Shown here one piece after another: positions 1 through 8,465 of a stretch of DNA of 52,922 bases. The stretch spans positions 1-52,922 of the forward strand of contig CATWDJ010000012.1 in assembly GCA_958349535.1 (NCBI GenBank), in the 5' to 3' direction. The translations under genes were made by a program, and so were the position numbers. Below the pieces are notes generated by a model, which was given only the letters and a program-made list of their open reading frames with translations, did no database searches and was not told the DNA's origin. Numbering within the stretch: position 1 is the first letter of the stretch; each line of letters opens with the position of its first letter. The DNA comes from Maccoyibacter sp900556645. Lineage in GTDB: Bacteria > Bacillota > Clostridia > Lachnospirales > Lachnospiraceae.

Positions 1-75
1 TATACAGGTGAATCCACGAACCTACAATGTGGAGGTCATTACATATTGTCTAATATGTTGGCAAAAGCGACATAG
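1..75 (+). other. Possible 3' end of a gene running in from the left edge
   Basis: A plus-strand frame is open from the first base to a TAG at 73-75 (24 codons, ending ...SNMLAKAT). It would converge on the LXG gene ending at 102. I do not recognise the product, and a 72-base open frame is weak evidence. A 5-bp hairpin (ATAGC 72-76 with GCTAT 87-91) followed by nine T at 95-103 could be a weak terminator for it. Confidence 0.2.
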
Positions 76-101
76 CCGCATCCTTCGCTATCTATTTTTT
101 T

Positions 102-917
102 TTAAAGAAGTGGTATCGTATCTTCATCTAATTTTTTATATTCTGAATATTTATGGATAATTTCCTGTATACGTTTTCTATCGCTGTTTTCTGTGTCATT
201 TTCCCATATTTCCCAAGGTCCTGCTTGAGCACCATAAGTTTTGAATTCTTTTTTATCATTTGCCCGTTTTTCCCACACCCCATTCAGCTCACTCATCCAA
301 GCCATATTTCTTCTGCCTGCCGGTAAAAATCCCGAACCGTTCCATGAATTTTCCAGATATTGTATTCCCAATTTTACGTTCTGCATCAACTGCCGGAGGG
401 AATCCGTCAAATTTCTTGTTGCTCTGTCGATTCGGTCAATATTAGTTAACTTTCTATGTAGAATCCGAATTTTTTCATTTGTAAGTTCAATCAGTTGTTC
501 ATGGGTTTTAATCTGTGAACGGGCATACCAGCCCATAGTTTTTTCATAGGTATTATCCCTTAACCGATTCTGATAAGTACGGACTGCTTCTTTATATTTC
601 TCCCGGATTTGCCCTATTTCCTGAATCTGAAGTTTCAACTCATCCTCATTCAGTTCTTCCAGCCCACAAATCATTACCAACTTTCTGCCTTCCTGCATCA
701 ACTCTTCTGCCATGCAGATACATCCCCGAATCACTGTCCGATGTGCTAAAATCTGTTCCTTCATTCCTGTCCATGCTTTTCCCTGTAATTCTTTTTCCTG
801 TGAAAAATCACTGATAATAGGTAAAACTTCCTGTAGCTGTTCTCTATCCCTTTCCAAGGCTGCCACCATTCCGCCTACCTGCATCTGTACTTCTATCGGT
901 TTAATAATCCTCCCCAT
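102..917 (-). CDS. Short LXG-domain protein, putative type VIIb secretion substrate
   Basis: This 271-residue protein looks like the N-terminal export domain of LXG polymorphic toxins, which Gram-positive bacteria secrete through the type VIIb (Esx/WXG100) system. The signature LQGKAW lies at residues 44-49 (LQG 44-46) inside a long helical region (about 1-200). The ATG at 917 is preferred over an in-frame start at 974 because GGGGAGAA sits 5 bases upstream. The gene overlaps the end of the coiled-coil partner gene by 17 bases. After the LXG part only about 75 residues remain, with Trp-rich and charged stretches and no toxin fold I recognise. Complete LXG toxins are usually several hundred residues long, so this is either a small effector, a solitary LXG carrier or a shortened toxin. 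No immunity gene is visible on the sequenced side. Confidence 0.7.
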   Translation of the reverse strand: MGRIIKPIEVQMQVGGMVAALERDREQLQEVLPIISDFSQEKELQGKAWTGMKEQILAHRTVIRGCICMAEELMQEGRKLVMICGLEELNEDELKLQIQEIGQIREKYKEAVRTYQNRLRDNTYEKTMGWYARSQIKTHEQLIELTNEKIRILHRKLTNIDRIDRATRNLTDSLRQLMQNVKLGIQYLENSWNGSGFLPAGRRNMAWMSELNGVWEKRANDKKEFKTYGAQAGPWEIWENDTENSDRKRIQEIIHKYSEYKKLDEDTIPLL

Positions 918-1290
918 TTTTCTTCTCCCCTTTTGTATCTTCCATCTCCTGCTGTATCTTTTGCAGACTAACACTGTATTCCTGTTCTCTGTCTGACAGC
1001 TGTTTCATATATTGTTTAAATTCCCGAAAGCCGGATTGACAAAGCTGATTCCTCTCTCCTGCAATTTTTCGCAACAATGCCCTTTCTTCTGCAATCATAT
1101 GAGGCTTATCTCCCCATTTTTCTTCCATCTTATGGTTTTTCTTTTGGATTACTGCAATATCGCTCTGTAGCTTATCCTCTTCTGCAATTATCTGTTTCAG
1201 CAGGCTCTGACACTCCTGTTGTTCTTCCTTCGTCTTTTGTAATCTTTCTTTTATTTCCCCATATCTTTTTTCATATTCCCTCTGTTCCAT
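901..1290 (-). CDS. Coiled-coil LXG partner protein (Lap2-like, DUF3958/DUF5082 type)
   Basis: This is a highly charged, almost entirely helical protein of 129 residues, rich in Glu, Lys and Gln with heptad-like spacing and no membrane segment. Its place between a WXG100-like gene and an LXG gene matches Lap2-type targeting factors, which in characterised streptococcal loci bind the LXG domain and are needed for its export. The ATG at 1290 is chosen because GGGAG lies about 8 bases upstream. The longest frame (from 1377) would overlap the preceding gene by 77 bases. It ends inside the start region of the LXG gene, which suggests translational coupling. Family membership is inferred from position and coiled-coil composition rather than from an unmistakable motif. 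Confidence 0.6.
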   Translation of the reverse strand: MEQREYEKRYGEIKERLQKTKEEQQECQSLLKQIIAEEDKLQSDIAVIQKKNHKMEEKWGDKPHMIAEERALLRKIAGERNQLCQSGFREFKQYMKQLSDREQEYSVSLQKIQQEMEDTKGEKKNGEDY

Positions 1291-1300
1291 AACATTCTCC

Positions 1301-1564
1301 CTATCCTCTTGACGCCATCCTCCGGTCTGCTTCAGAAAATTTGATGCCAACTTCTCCAATGTGCTCCGCATCTGCATCCAATAAACGCTTATAGGATTTT
1401 AACAACGCGGTACACTCTCCATAGATAAAAGCATTTTCCTGTACACCGCTGATATTGGTTGCCTTTGCTTCCATAATATGTCCGGTTCCCAAATTCGTAC
1501 ATTTTGTTTTTAAATTCTGTTCTTGGGTTTTTGCAATAGACACATTGCTTTTGATTCCGTTCAA
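1301..1564 (-). CDS. WXG100-like type VII secretion partner (Lap1-like, DUF3130/TIGR04197 type)
   Basis: This 87-residue helical protein ends with a DADAEHIGEVGIKFSEADRRMAS-like helix. That pattern (Asp, then I..VG..F...D..MA) is typical of small TIGR04197/DUF3130 proteins found first in LXG operons. In studied systems such proteins bind the LXG domain together with a second helical partner and supply part of the secretion signal. The start is TTG at 1564 with GGGGAGTG about 8 bases upstream. An overlapping GTG frame (1571) gives a Cys/Lys-rich peptide unlike any family and is rejected. It heads the three-gene locus and is divergent from the PHP gene at 1766. Confidence 0.65.
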   Translation of the reverse strand: MNGIKSNVSIAKTQEQNLKTKCTNLGTGHIMEAKATNISGVQENAFIYGECTALLKSYKRLLDADAEHIGEVGIKFSEADRRMASRG

Positions 1565-1662
1565 ACGACACTCACTCCCCTCTATGTTTCATAGAATTTT
1601 ATAACAATTTTTTCTTATTTTACCGCATTATTCTATTTCTGTACATGATTTTTTGATTTTTT

Positions 1663-1691
1663 TTGACAAGCAGACCTCAGATGGGTAGACT
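1663..1691 (+). promoter_or_regulatory. Sigma-A type promoter for the PHP gene
   Basis: TTGACA (1663-1668, perfect) and TAGACT (1686-1691) are separated by 17 bases. Transcription would start near 1698, about 68 bases before the PHP start codon. The rest of the 1572-1765 gap is AT-rich and must also hold the divergent LXG-locus promoter. A TATAAA-like box is visible there on the minus strand, but I find no good -35 for it. Confidence 0.6.
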
Positions 1692-1765
1692 ATAAGCTAT
1701 AAAATAGATATTAATTCTCTTAATTTATAAACCATCTAAAATAAAAAGAAATGAGGTAATTCATT

Positions 1766-2605
1766 ATGATAGATTTACATGTACACTCCACTGAATCCGA
1801 TGGCACTAACACACCACAGGAACTGGTTTTCCTGGCAAAAGAAGCGGGACTGACCGCATTCGCCCTAACCGACCACGACACCATTTCCGGTATTCCCAAA
1901 GCAAGGGAAGCTGCAGAAAAAATACAGTTGGAACTGGTTCCGGGCATTGAACTTTCCACCGATTACGAAGGAACCGAAGTGCATATGCTGGGATATTATA
2001 TTGATGAAACAAATCCTGAATTTCTGACACGTTTGCAGGCTTTTATAGACAGTCGGGATAACCGCAACGAGAAGATGGCTCTTCTCCTCCAAAAAGAAGG
2101 TTTTGATATTACATTGGATAATCTTTATAGGGAATACCCGGACAGCGTCATTACCCGGGCACATTTTGCCCGCTATCTGGTGGAACATGGCATGGTAAAA
2201 GACCGGGAAACTGTCTTTTCTAAATATCTGGGCAATGACTGTCGCTGTTATGTTCCCCGGGAAAAAATTGACCCTTTTGAGGCTATCCGTCTGATTCAGA
2301 TGGGCGGCGGTGTTTCCTTTTTTGCCCATCCGATTCTGTGTCATATGAATTTTGACCGACTGAAGCGTTTTATCTCAGATTTAAAGGATGCGGGATTGAC
2401 CGGAATTGAGGCGATTTATTCAGCCAACTCTCCCGGTGATACCCGAAATCTCAAAAAAATTGCCGAGGATTCCCACCTGCTTATCAGCGGTGGTTCCGAT
2501 TATCACGGAGCCAACAAACCGTATCTGCGACTGGGGGTGGGACGTGGCAACCTCTATGTGCCGGATGAAATTCTAATCTCTATAAAACAAGCCGCCGGAA
2601 AATAG
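1766..2605 (+). CDS. PHP-domain phosphoesterase
   Basis: This 279-residue protein belongs to the PHP family of metal-dependent phosphoesterases, the group that includes TrpH/YciV-type 3',5'-nucleotide phosphatases. Metal-binding motifs are visible in order: DLHVHS (3-8), TDHD (35-38), GIE with Glu62, His73, an FFAHP motif near residue 188 and GGSDYHG near residue 245. Length and motif order fit a complete stand-alone PHP enzyme, not the PHP part of a polymerase. A GAGG sequence lies about 10 bases before the ATG. The likely substrates are 5' ends of short RNAs or 3',5'-bisphosphonucleosides, known for relatives but not provable here. Its last 33 bases overlap the end of the convergent HAD gene. 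Confidence 0.85.
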   Translation: MIDLHVHSTESDGTNTPQELVFLAKEAGLTAFALTDHDTISGIPKAREAAEKIQLELVPGIELSTDYEGTEVHMLGYYIDETNPEFLTRLQAFIDSRDNRNEKMALLLQKEGFDITLDNLYREYPDSVITRAHFARYLVEHGMVKDRETVFSKYLGNDCRCYVPREKIDPFEAIRLIQMGGGVSFFAHPILCHMNFDRLKRFISDLKDAGLTGIEAIYSANSPGDTRNLKKIAEDSHLLISGGSDYHGANKPYLRLGVGRGNLYVPDEILISIKQAAGK

Positions 2606-3412
2606 GAATTTCTCTATAACTTCCGCAATTCCTGCCTCATTATTTGTCCTTTGGGTGATGTAATCTGCACAGGCTTTTACTTCATCCTTGGCATTTTTCA
2701 TAGCCACGCCGATATGTGCCGTTTCCAACATAGGAATATCGTTCCGCTCATCTCCGGCGGCTATGGTATTTTCCATAGGAATTCCCAGATAATCACACAA
2801 GAATTTCATTCCCAGTCCTTTGGTGGCGTTTTTCGGTGCATATTCCAGATAACTGTCCATTGAAAAGAAGCTGATGCATTTTCCTTTCTGCCACTCCATG
2901 TTTTCTCTCTGGAATTCCTCCAATTTTTCTTTATCTGTCAAATGAATCAACATGACTTTCTGTGGTTCTTCTTCCAATGCCTCCACAATATCATCCACAA
3001 TCTGACAGTCCAGTTTGGTATGATTGCGGTATGCCGCCAACTCCTCACTATCCTGTTTGGTGACAATCTTCACGCCGTTATAGGTATGGAAATACAAGCC
3101 CTTTTCCTCTGCCCGTTGCATCAGATAGCTTACATACTCATAGGGAAGGGATTCCTTTTTTAATATTTTATCCTTGCCGCAATCGTAGATGATGGCTCCG
3201 TTGTAGGCAATCATATAACATCCCGGCATCATCAGCCCCAGATTCTCCACTACCGTTTTGGCACTTTCCAAAGGACGCCCTGTGGCAATAACCACATAAT
3301 GTCCCGCAGCAACTGCACGGTCAATAGCTTCCTTGTTTTCCTTTGGAATCTCTCTTGCATCGTTCAGAAGCGTCCCGTCTATATCTGTAAATAAGATTTT
3401 CTGTTCTCCCAT
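2573..3412 (-). CDS. Cof-type HAD-IIB family phosphatase
   Basis: This 279-residue haloacid-dehalogenase phosphatase carries the nucleophile motif DIDGTLL (Asp10, Asp12), ATGRP (motif II, Thr44), a conserved Lys region, and GDERNDIPML near residue 220 (motif III/IV). Between motifs II and III is the large alpha/beta cap of the Cof/YbiV-like subgroup, which dephosphorylates sugar phosphates, flavin or pyridoxal phosphates with broad specificity. The exact substrate cannot be read from the sequence. It lies 16 bases downstream of ppk, so it is probably the last gene of the pheA-DUF815-ppx-ppk unit, and it converges on the PHP gene with overlapping 3' ends. Confidence 0.85.
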   Translation of the reverse strand: MGEQKILFTDIDGTLLNDAREIPKENKEAIDRAVAAGHYVVIATGRPLESAKTVVENLGLMMPGCYMIAYNGAIIYDCGKDKILKKESLPYEYVSYLMQRAEEKGLYFHTYNGVKIVTKQDSEELAAYRNHTKLDCQIVDDIVEALEEEPQKVMLIHLTDKEKLEEFQRENMEWQKGKCISFFSMDSYLEYAPKNATKGLGMKFLCDYLGIPMENTIAAGDERNDIPMLETAHIGVAMKNAKDEVKACADYITQRTNNEAGIAEVIEKFLFSGGLFYRD

Positions 3413-3428
3413 AATCTCTCACTCTCTG

Positions 3429-5558
3429 TTAATTGCTCTGCTCCGCCGGGACAAAAATCCTTTCCCGGTATTCATTCTCATTTCCGTTTAACTCCAGCTT
3501 CGCTTCTTCACAGAACTGCTCCTGTGAATTTACCAGAACCTTTCCTCTTTTATCTATCTTACTGTATGTTCCGTCATCTCCTAAAAGATGTGCTTTTGTA
3601 TTATCCATCAGCTCTACTTCTAAAATGTGGAACACCTGTTTTTTCAACTTCTCATCTTCCACCGGGAAAAGAATCTCTACACGCCTGTCCAGATTTCTCG
3701 GCATCCAGTCTGCACTTCCCATATAAATTTCTTCTTCGCCGTCATTATAAAAATAGAAAATTCTGCTGTGTTCCAAGAAATTTCCCACAATAGAACGCAC
3801 ACGGATGTTTTCACTAATTCCCGGTATTCCGGTTTTCAGACAACAGATTCCTCTCACAATCAAATCTATCTGCACTCCTGCGGCAGACGCTTCATACAAT
3901 GCCGCAATAATTCCCTGGTCACAGACAGAATTCATCTTAGCAATGATTTTTGCCTCTCTTCCGGCTTTGGCATTTTTTGTCTCTCTCTGTATCAGCTTTA
4001 AGAATTTATTTCTCAACCAGATTGGTGCCACCACCAGCTTATTCCAACTGGATGGCTCCGAATATCCCGAAAGCATATTAAATACCGCTGTGGCATCCTC
4101 TCCGATTGCTTCGGAACAGGTAAACATACCGCAGTCCGTATAGAGCTTGGCTGTGGAATCATTATAGTTTCCGGTACCCAGATGAACATATCTGCGGATA
4201 CCATCCTCTTCTCTTCGGACAACCAAGGCAATCTTACTGTGGGTTTTCAGTCCTACTAATCCGTAAATTACATGACAGCCTGCTTTTTCCAGTTTTTTCG
4301 CCCAGACGATATTGTTTTCCTCATCAAAACGAGCCTTCAATTCTACCAATACGGACACCTGTTTTCCATTCTCCGCCGCCAATGCCAAAGAAGCAATAAT
4401 CGGGGAATTTCCGCTGACACGATACAGGGTCTGCTTGATTGCCAGCACATCCGGGTCAATGGCTGCCTGGCGGATAAAGTCTACCACCGGATCAAAGGTC
4501 TGGTATGGATGATGGAGCAGAATGTCCTCTTTCCGAATTGCTTCAAAAATATTGCTGCCCGGTACAATCTGAGGAACTCTCTGTGGTATGTACGGAGCAA
4601 TTCTCAATTCATCATATCCCTCCATGCCATACACCTTCATCAAAAAGGTTAAATCAATCGGTCCGTTGATTTTGTAAACATCCTCTTTTGCAATGTGAAG
4701 CTCCTCTTTCAAGAAAGTTAGCAGCTTCTTGTCCACCTTTTCTTCCACCTCAAGACGGATGATTTCGCCCCATTGACGCATCTTAAGCTGCTTTTGGATT
4801 TCCTTCAGCAAATCGGCTGCCTCATCCTCATCAATGGTCAAATCCGCATTTCTCATAATCCGGTATGGATACGCACATACCACATCATAGTTTAAGAAAA
4901 GACTCTCTATATTTTTTTCTATAATCTGCTCCAATAAGATATAAGTGTGGTTCTCGCCGTCGGGAACCGGAATGATTCTCGGCAGAACACTTGGCACCTG
5001 TACCGTGGCAAACTCATAATTTTCTGCAATCTTCTTGACCCCTTTTTTCACTAAAAAAGTGGCAATATTCAATGTTTTATTCCGAATTAACGGAAAAGGT
5101 CTTGAGGCATCCACTGCCATAGGCGTTAAAACCGGATAAACATTCTCTTCAAAATATTTATCTACAAAGCTGCTCTGTTCCTTATTCAAATCTTCATAGG
5201 CATCCAGAATCCGAATCCCCTTTGTCTCCAGCATCGGCTTCAAGGAACGGTTATAAGTGGAATACTGTAACTCCACCAATTCTCTGGTGGCAACATTAAT
5301 CTGTTCCAACTGTTCCGTAGCTTTCAGACCTGCAATATCCGGTTTCTTATAATTTGCATGCACCATATCCTTTAAGGACGCCACACGCACCATAAAAAAT
5401 TCATCCAGATTGGAGGAGGTAATACTCAAAAATTTCAGACGCTCCAACAGCGGAATACTCTTATCTCTTGCCTCATTCAATACCCGGTTATTGAATTTTA
5501 ACCAACTTAATTCTCTATTCTCATAGTATTCCGGATTTAAAAAATCTTGTTTTTCCAT
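3429..5558 (-). CDS. ppk1: Polyphosphate kinase 1
   Basis: This enzyme of 709 residues reversibly transfers the gamma phosphate of ATP to inorganic polyphosphate. All four PPK1 domains appear present: N-terminal helical (YENRELSWLKFNNRVL, SSNLDEFFMVR), head domain, and two phospholipase-D-like C-terminal domains. The phosphorylated histidine is expected at His440 in GLKTHSK, and the second active-site histidine at His597 in FLEHSR. HLGTGNYND and YMGSADWMPRNLDRR are also intact, so it should be active. GGAGG lies just before the ATG. It directly follows an exopolyphosphatase gene with a 15-base gap, so the synthesis and breakdown enzymes are likely on one transcript. Confidence 0.96.
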   Translation of the reverse strand: MEKQDFLNPEYYENRELSWLKFNNRVLNEARDKSIPLLERLKFLSITSSNLDEFFMVRVASLKDMVHANYKKPDIAGLKATEQLEQINVATRELVELQYSTYNRSLKPMLETKGIRILDAYEDLNKEQSSFVDKYFEENVYPVLTPMAVDASRPFPLIRNKTLNIATFLVKKGVKKIAENYEFATVQVPSVLPRIIPVPDGENHTYILLEQIIEKNIESLFLNYDVVCAYPYRIMRNADLTIDEDEAADLLKEIQKQLKMRQWGEIIRLEVEEKVDKKLLTFLKEELHIAKEDVYKINGPIDLTFLMKVYGMEGYDELRIAPYIPQRVPQIVPGSNIFEAIRKEDILLHHPYQTFDPVVDFIRQAAIDPDVLAIKQTLYRVSGNSPIIASLALAAENGKQVSVLVELKARFDEENNIVWAKKLEKAGCHVIYGLVGLKTHSKIALVVRREEDGIRRYVHLGTGNYNDSTAKLYTDCGMFTCSEAIGEDATAVFNMLSGYSEPSSWNKLVVAPIWLRNKFLKLIQRETKNAKAGREAKIIAKMNSVCDQGIIAALYEASAAGVQIDLIVRGICCLKTGIPGISENIRVRSIVGNFLEHSRIFYFYNDGEEEIYMGSADWMPRNLDRRVEILFPVEDEKLKKQVFHILEVELMDNTKAHLLGDDGTYSKIDKRGKVLVNSQEQFCEEAKLELNGNENEYRERIFVPAEQSN

Positions 5559-5573
5559 AATTTCCTCCTCTTC

Positions 5574-7106
5574 TTAGTAGCTTCTCTTCTCACGAAGTAC
5601 CGGCGTGATTCCGAAAATAGACTCAAAACTGTCGGATTTATTTGCTAAAAGTCCCTTTTCCAATATAATATCCCCATCTGTCTCCACGGTAATCATCAGT
5701 TGTTTTCCCTTCAATGCCGCTCGGATTGTCTTAAATTTCTGTTTATGGCTTCGATCCAATGCATTGGACACCCTCAGAATCGCTGCCAGCTTTGCCGCAG
5801 TCATATAGCTGTCAATATCCATCTTGTCCGCCACTTTTTCGTAAGGTTCCAACGGATTCGTATTATACAGTACGGTTCTTGCCACAATCTCACGTTCCAA
5901 ATGGGTCAGTCCGATAATTTCAGATGCCATGATGACATCATAAGCACACTCCGGTCCATTTGCCAGACTGATGAACTTTCCACAGTCGTGAAGAATTGCC
6001 GCCACTTGTAACAGCAAACGCTCCCTGTTTTCCATTCCATGAACTTTTTTTATCGTATCAAAAATCAAAGTAGACATCTTTGTTAATGCATCAATATGAG
6101 GCGAATAGCTTCTATATCGTTTGGAAAGCTGTGTTGCCGCCGAAAGGATGTCCTGCTCAAAGTCATGCACCGGTTTTATCAGTTTATTCTCCTTTGCATA
6201 CTGATATGCAATTCCGTCCCCGATATTGTTTCCCGGTACCCATACCTGTTCTGCCCCCAGTTCCTGTGCCATACAGCGATAAGTTACAATAGACGGAATG
6301 ATAAGGGGGTCCGTTCCATTAGGCATATCCAGTTCTTCCGCTATGATTTCTGTATTCTTTTTCTCCAAGCTTCTGAGATATTTTATAAATTTATCTGCAT
6401 CTGCCAACGGACTGTCTGACTTTCTCTTGACCTTCCGCATCAGTTCTGCACTGTAATCTCCCATGAAAACCAGATAGTGAATCTGACTCTTTTTCATGTA
6501 CATTGCCTTGAATACTTCCAGTTCCTTGTTCACCAATTCTTCTATTTGGTTTTCATAGTGAGCAAGGCTTTTCCCGATTCCTGCCAACTGCTCCCTCAAC
6601 CGCATTGTTCCCAACACCAGATGCTGAGTGGTTACTAAATTTCCATCTACAAACAAGGTAATCTGAACACTTTCGCCACCTACATCCACAATGGCAACCC
6701 CTTGTTTTGTCATCTCTTCAAACTCTTCCATGGCTGCAACAGACTGATAATTGACAAAACGCTTCTCCGAATTACTCAACACCTCCACATTTATCCCGGT
6801 TTTCATACGAATCTGTTCTCCCAAAAACGGAAGGTTCCGGGCATCTCTTACCATAGCTCCTGCATAAGCTCTGTAATCCTTTACCCGATAGCTTTTCATA
6901 ATCTTTACATATTCTTCCAAAACATCACAGAGACTCTCCATCATCTCCGTTCCCACGCTTCCGTTATTATAGATTTCTCTTCCCAATCCGATTCTGCTGC
7001 GGATATAATCTATCTCACGAATCCCCTGTTTTGCTGAGATTTCCATGATTTTAAGACTCACTTCATAGGAGCCGATATAAATCGCTGCAAATGTTGTAAT
7101 ATTCAT
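5574..7106 (-). CDS. Ppx/GppA-type exopolyphosphatase with C-terminal HD domain
   Basis: This protein of about 510 residues has an actin-like ATPase/phosphatase N-terminal half (the divergent start ...AAIYIGSYEVSLKIMEIS and the phosphate-binding IVDVGGESVQI). Its C-terminal half is HD-type with LHDCGKF and nearby His/Asp residues. The family hydrolyses terminal phosphates of polyphosphate, or pppGpp to ppGpp. The ppk1 neighbour favours polyphosphate. In the first motif the usual D-G-SNS pattern is replaced by I-G-SYE, a noticeable change in the phosphate-1 loop, so activity or specificity may differ from classical Ppx. The ATG at 7106 is chosen because GGAAGGA lies 7 bases upstream; a TTG two codons earlier is the alternative. 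Confidence 0.88.
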   Translation of the reverse strand: MNITTFAAIYIGSYEVSLKIMEISAKQGIREIDYIRSRIGLGREIYNNGSVGTEMMESLCDVLEEYVKIMKSYRVKDYRAYAGAMVRDARNLPFLGEQIRMKTGINVEVLSNSEKRFVNYQSVAAMEEFEEMTKQGVAIVDVGGESVQITLFVDGNLVTTQHLVLGTMRLREQLAGIGKSLAHYENQIEELVNKELEVFKAMYMKKSQIHYLVFMGDYSAELMRKVKRKSDSPLADADKFIKYLRSLEKKNTEIIAEELDMPNGTDPLIIPSIVTYRCMAQELGAEQVWVPGNNIGDGIAYQYAKENKLIKPVHDFEQDILSAATQLSKRYRSYSPHIDALTKMSTLIFDTIKKVHGMENRERLLLQVAAILHDCGKFISLANGPECAYDVIMASEIIGLTHLEREIVARTVLYNTNPLEPYEKVADKMDIDSYMTAAKLAAILRVSNALDRSHKQKFKTIRAALKGKQLMITVETDGDIILEKGLLANKSDSFESIFGITPVLREKRSY

Positions 7107-7120
7107 AAGCAATCCTTCCT

Positions 7121-8449
7121 TTAACGGTTATTTTCTTTCGTTCCCAACAGATAATCAATAAACTGCTGTGCAGTCCTTCCGGAAAGTCCGCCATGGCTTA
7201 ATTCCCATTTGTTTGCCTCCGCAAGAAGCTCCTCCTTGGGCATTTTGATTCCATGCTTTTTCGCCAAGACTCTTACAATCTCCTGAAATTCTTTCTTAGT
7301 CGGTGCTCCGAAATAAATGGACACACCAAAACGGTATACCAGCGACAATTTTTCCTGTACGGTATCGGAGGTGTGCATATCCTCACGGACTTCCTCTTTA
7401 TCACTGAAGTTCTCCCGAATCAGATGTCTGCGGTTGGAGGTGGCATAAATCAGCACATTCTTTGGTTTTTTCTCCAAACCGCCCTCTATGACCGCCTTGA
7501 GATATTTGTATTCGATTTCAAATTCCTCAAAAGATAAATCATCCATGTAAATAATAAATTTATAATTTCTGTTCTTAATCTGGGAAATCACATCCTGTAA
7601 ATCAATAAACTGATGCTTATAAATCTCTATCATCCGAAGTCCCTGATCGTAATATTGATTGATAATGGCTTTGATACTGGAACTCTTTCCCGTTCCCGCA
7701 TCTCCAAAGAGAAGACAGTTATTGGCTTCTCTTCCCTGAACAAATGCCTCTGTATTCTCCACTAATTTCTGTTTCGGAATTTCATAGCCTACCAAATCAT
7801 CCAAATTTACATGTGCAATGTTGGTAATCGGAACAATCTCAGCCCCCTCTTCCGTGTGGCGTACACGAAATGCCTTGTGAAGTCCCAGCTTGCCCACACC
7901 GAAGTCTCCGTAAAATTCTGTAACTGCTTCTTTGAATTCCTCCGCGGTCTGTGCCTGCTCTAACCGTATGCTCAGTTCACAAATCCGGTCACGGATTCTG
8001 GCATTGAATACTTTGCTGCTGCCCTCTACTCTATGATAGTTCAACAGCGTCTCTACACATTCAATCCCCAAAGCCTTGCCAAAGTTTCCTAAATCAAAGT
8101 CAAATAATTCTTTAAAAATTGCAAAATCATGAAGAGCAATCTCATTGATACTGCCCTCTACTTCTCCCCGTATCTCACAGGCTTTACTATAGGCATTCTC
8201 ATGATTTGCCATCAGATACGTCAGGTAATTGTGCCATAGGTTTCCTTGAAATCCATGACTGGCGGCAATCTCCATCAACTGATGGAAAGCCTCGTAAAAC
8301 TCTTCTCTTAAACCCCTCTGTTCCTCTTCTGTTAAATTTTCAACGTCTTTTTCCCGGCTATGCTCTATAATTCCGGTCATTCCTGCAAACAGCCCGGTCT
8401 CTTCCTCTTCCGGGTTTTTATAGAGAATCAATTCTCTTGTGCTTTTCAT
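7121..8449 (-). CDS. DUF815-family AAA ATPase
   Basis: The 442-residue protein has a helical N-terminal half and a C-terminal ATPase region with Walker A GDAGTGKS at 249-256. A Walker B-like FIIYMDDLSF follows near 295, then a sensor-like IYATSNRRHL and an arginine-rich region before a small helical lid (GLSGRTAQQFIDYL). This matches DUF815 ATP-binding proteins, which are common in bacteria and have no settled function. It sits between pheA and the exopolyphosphatase with gaps of 16 and 14 bases, so all are probably co-transcribed. The link to polyphosphate is by context only. No signal peptide or membrane segment is seen, so it should be cytoplasmic. Confidence 0.85.
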   Translation of the reverse strand: MKSTRELILYKNPEEEETGLFAGMTGIIEHSREKDVENLTEEEQRGLREEFYEAFHQLMEIAASHGFQGNLWHNYLTYLMANHENAYSKACEIRGEVEGSINEIALHDFAIFKELFDFDLGNFGKALGIECVETLLNYHRVEGSSKVFNARIRDRICELSIRLEQAQTAEEFKEAVTEFYGDFGVGKLGLHKAFRVRHTEEGAEIVPITNIAHVNLDDLVGYEIPKQKLVENTEAFVQGREANNCLLFGDAGTGKSSSIKAIINQYYDQGLRMIEIYKHQFIDLQDVISQIKNRNYKFIIYMDDLSFEEFEIEYKYLKAVIEGGLEKKPKNVLIYATSNRRHLIRENFSDKEEVREDMHTSDTVQEKLSLVYRFGVSIYFGAPTKKEFQEIVRVLAKKHGIKMPKEELLAEANKWELSHGGLSGRTAQQFIDYLLGTKENNR

Positions 8450-8465
8450 TTTCCTTCACCTACTT

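Noticed and set aside
1389..1571. Overlapping GTG frame in the LXG locus (60 codons, Cys-rich)
   Set aside because: The frame at 1301-1564 has the family pattern and a spaced ribosome-binding site; this one does not.
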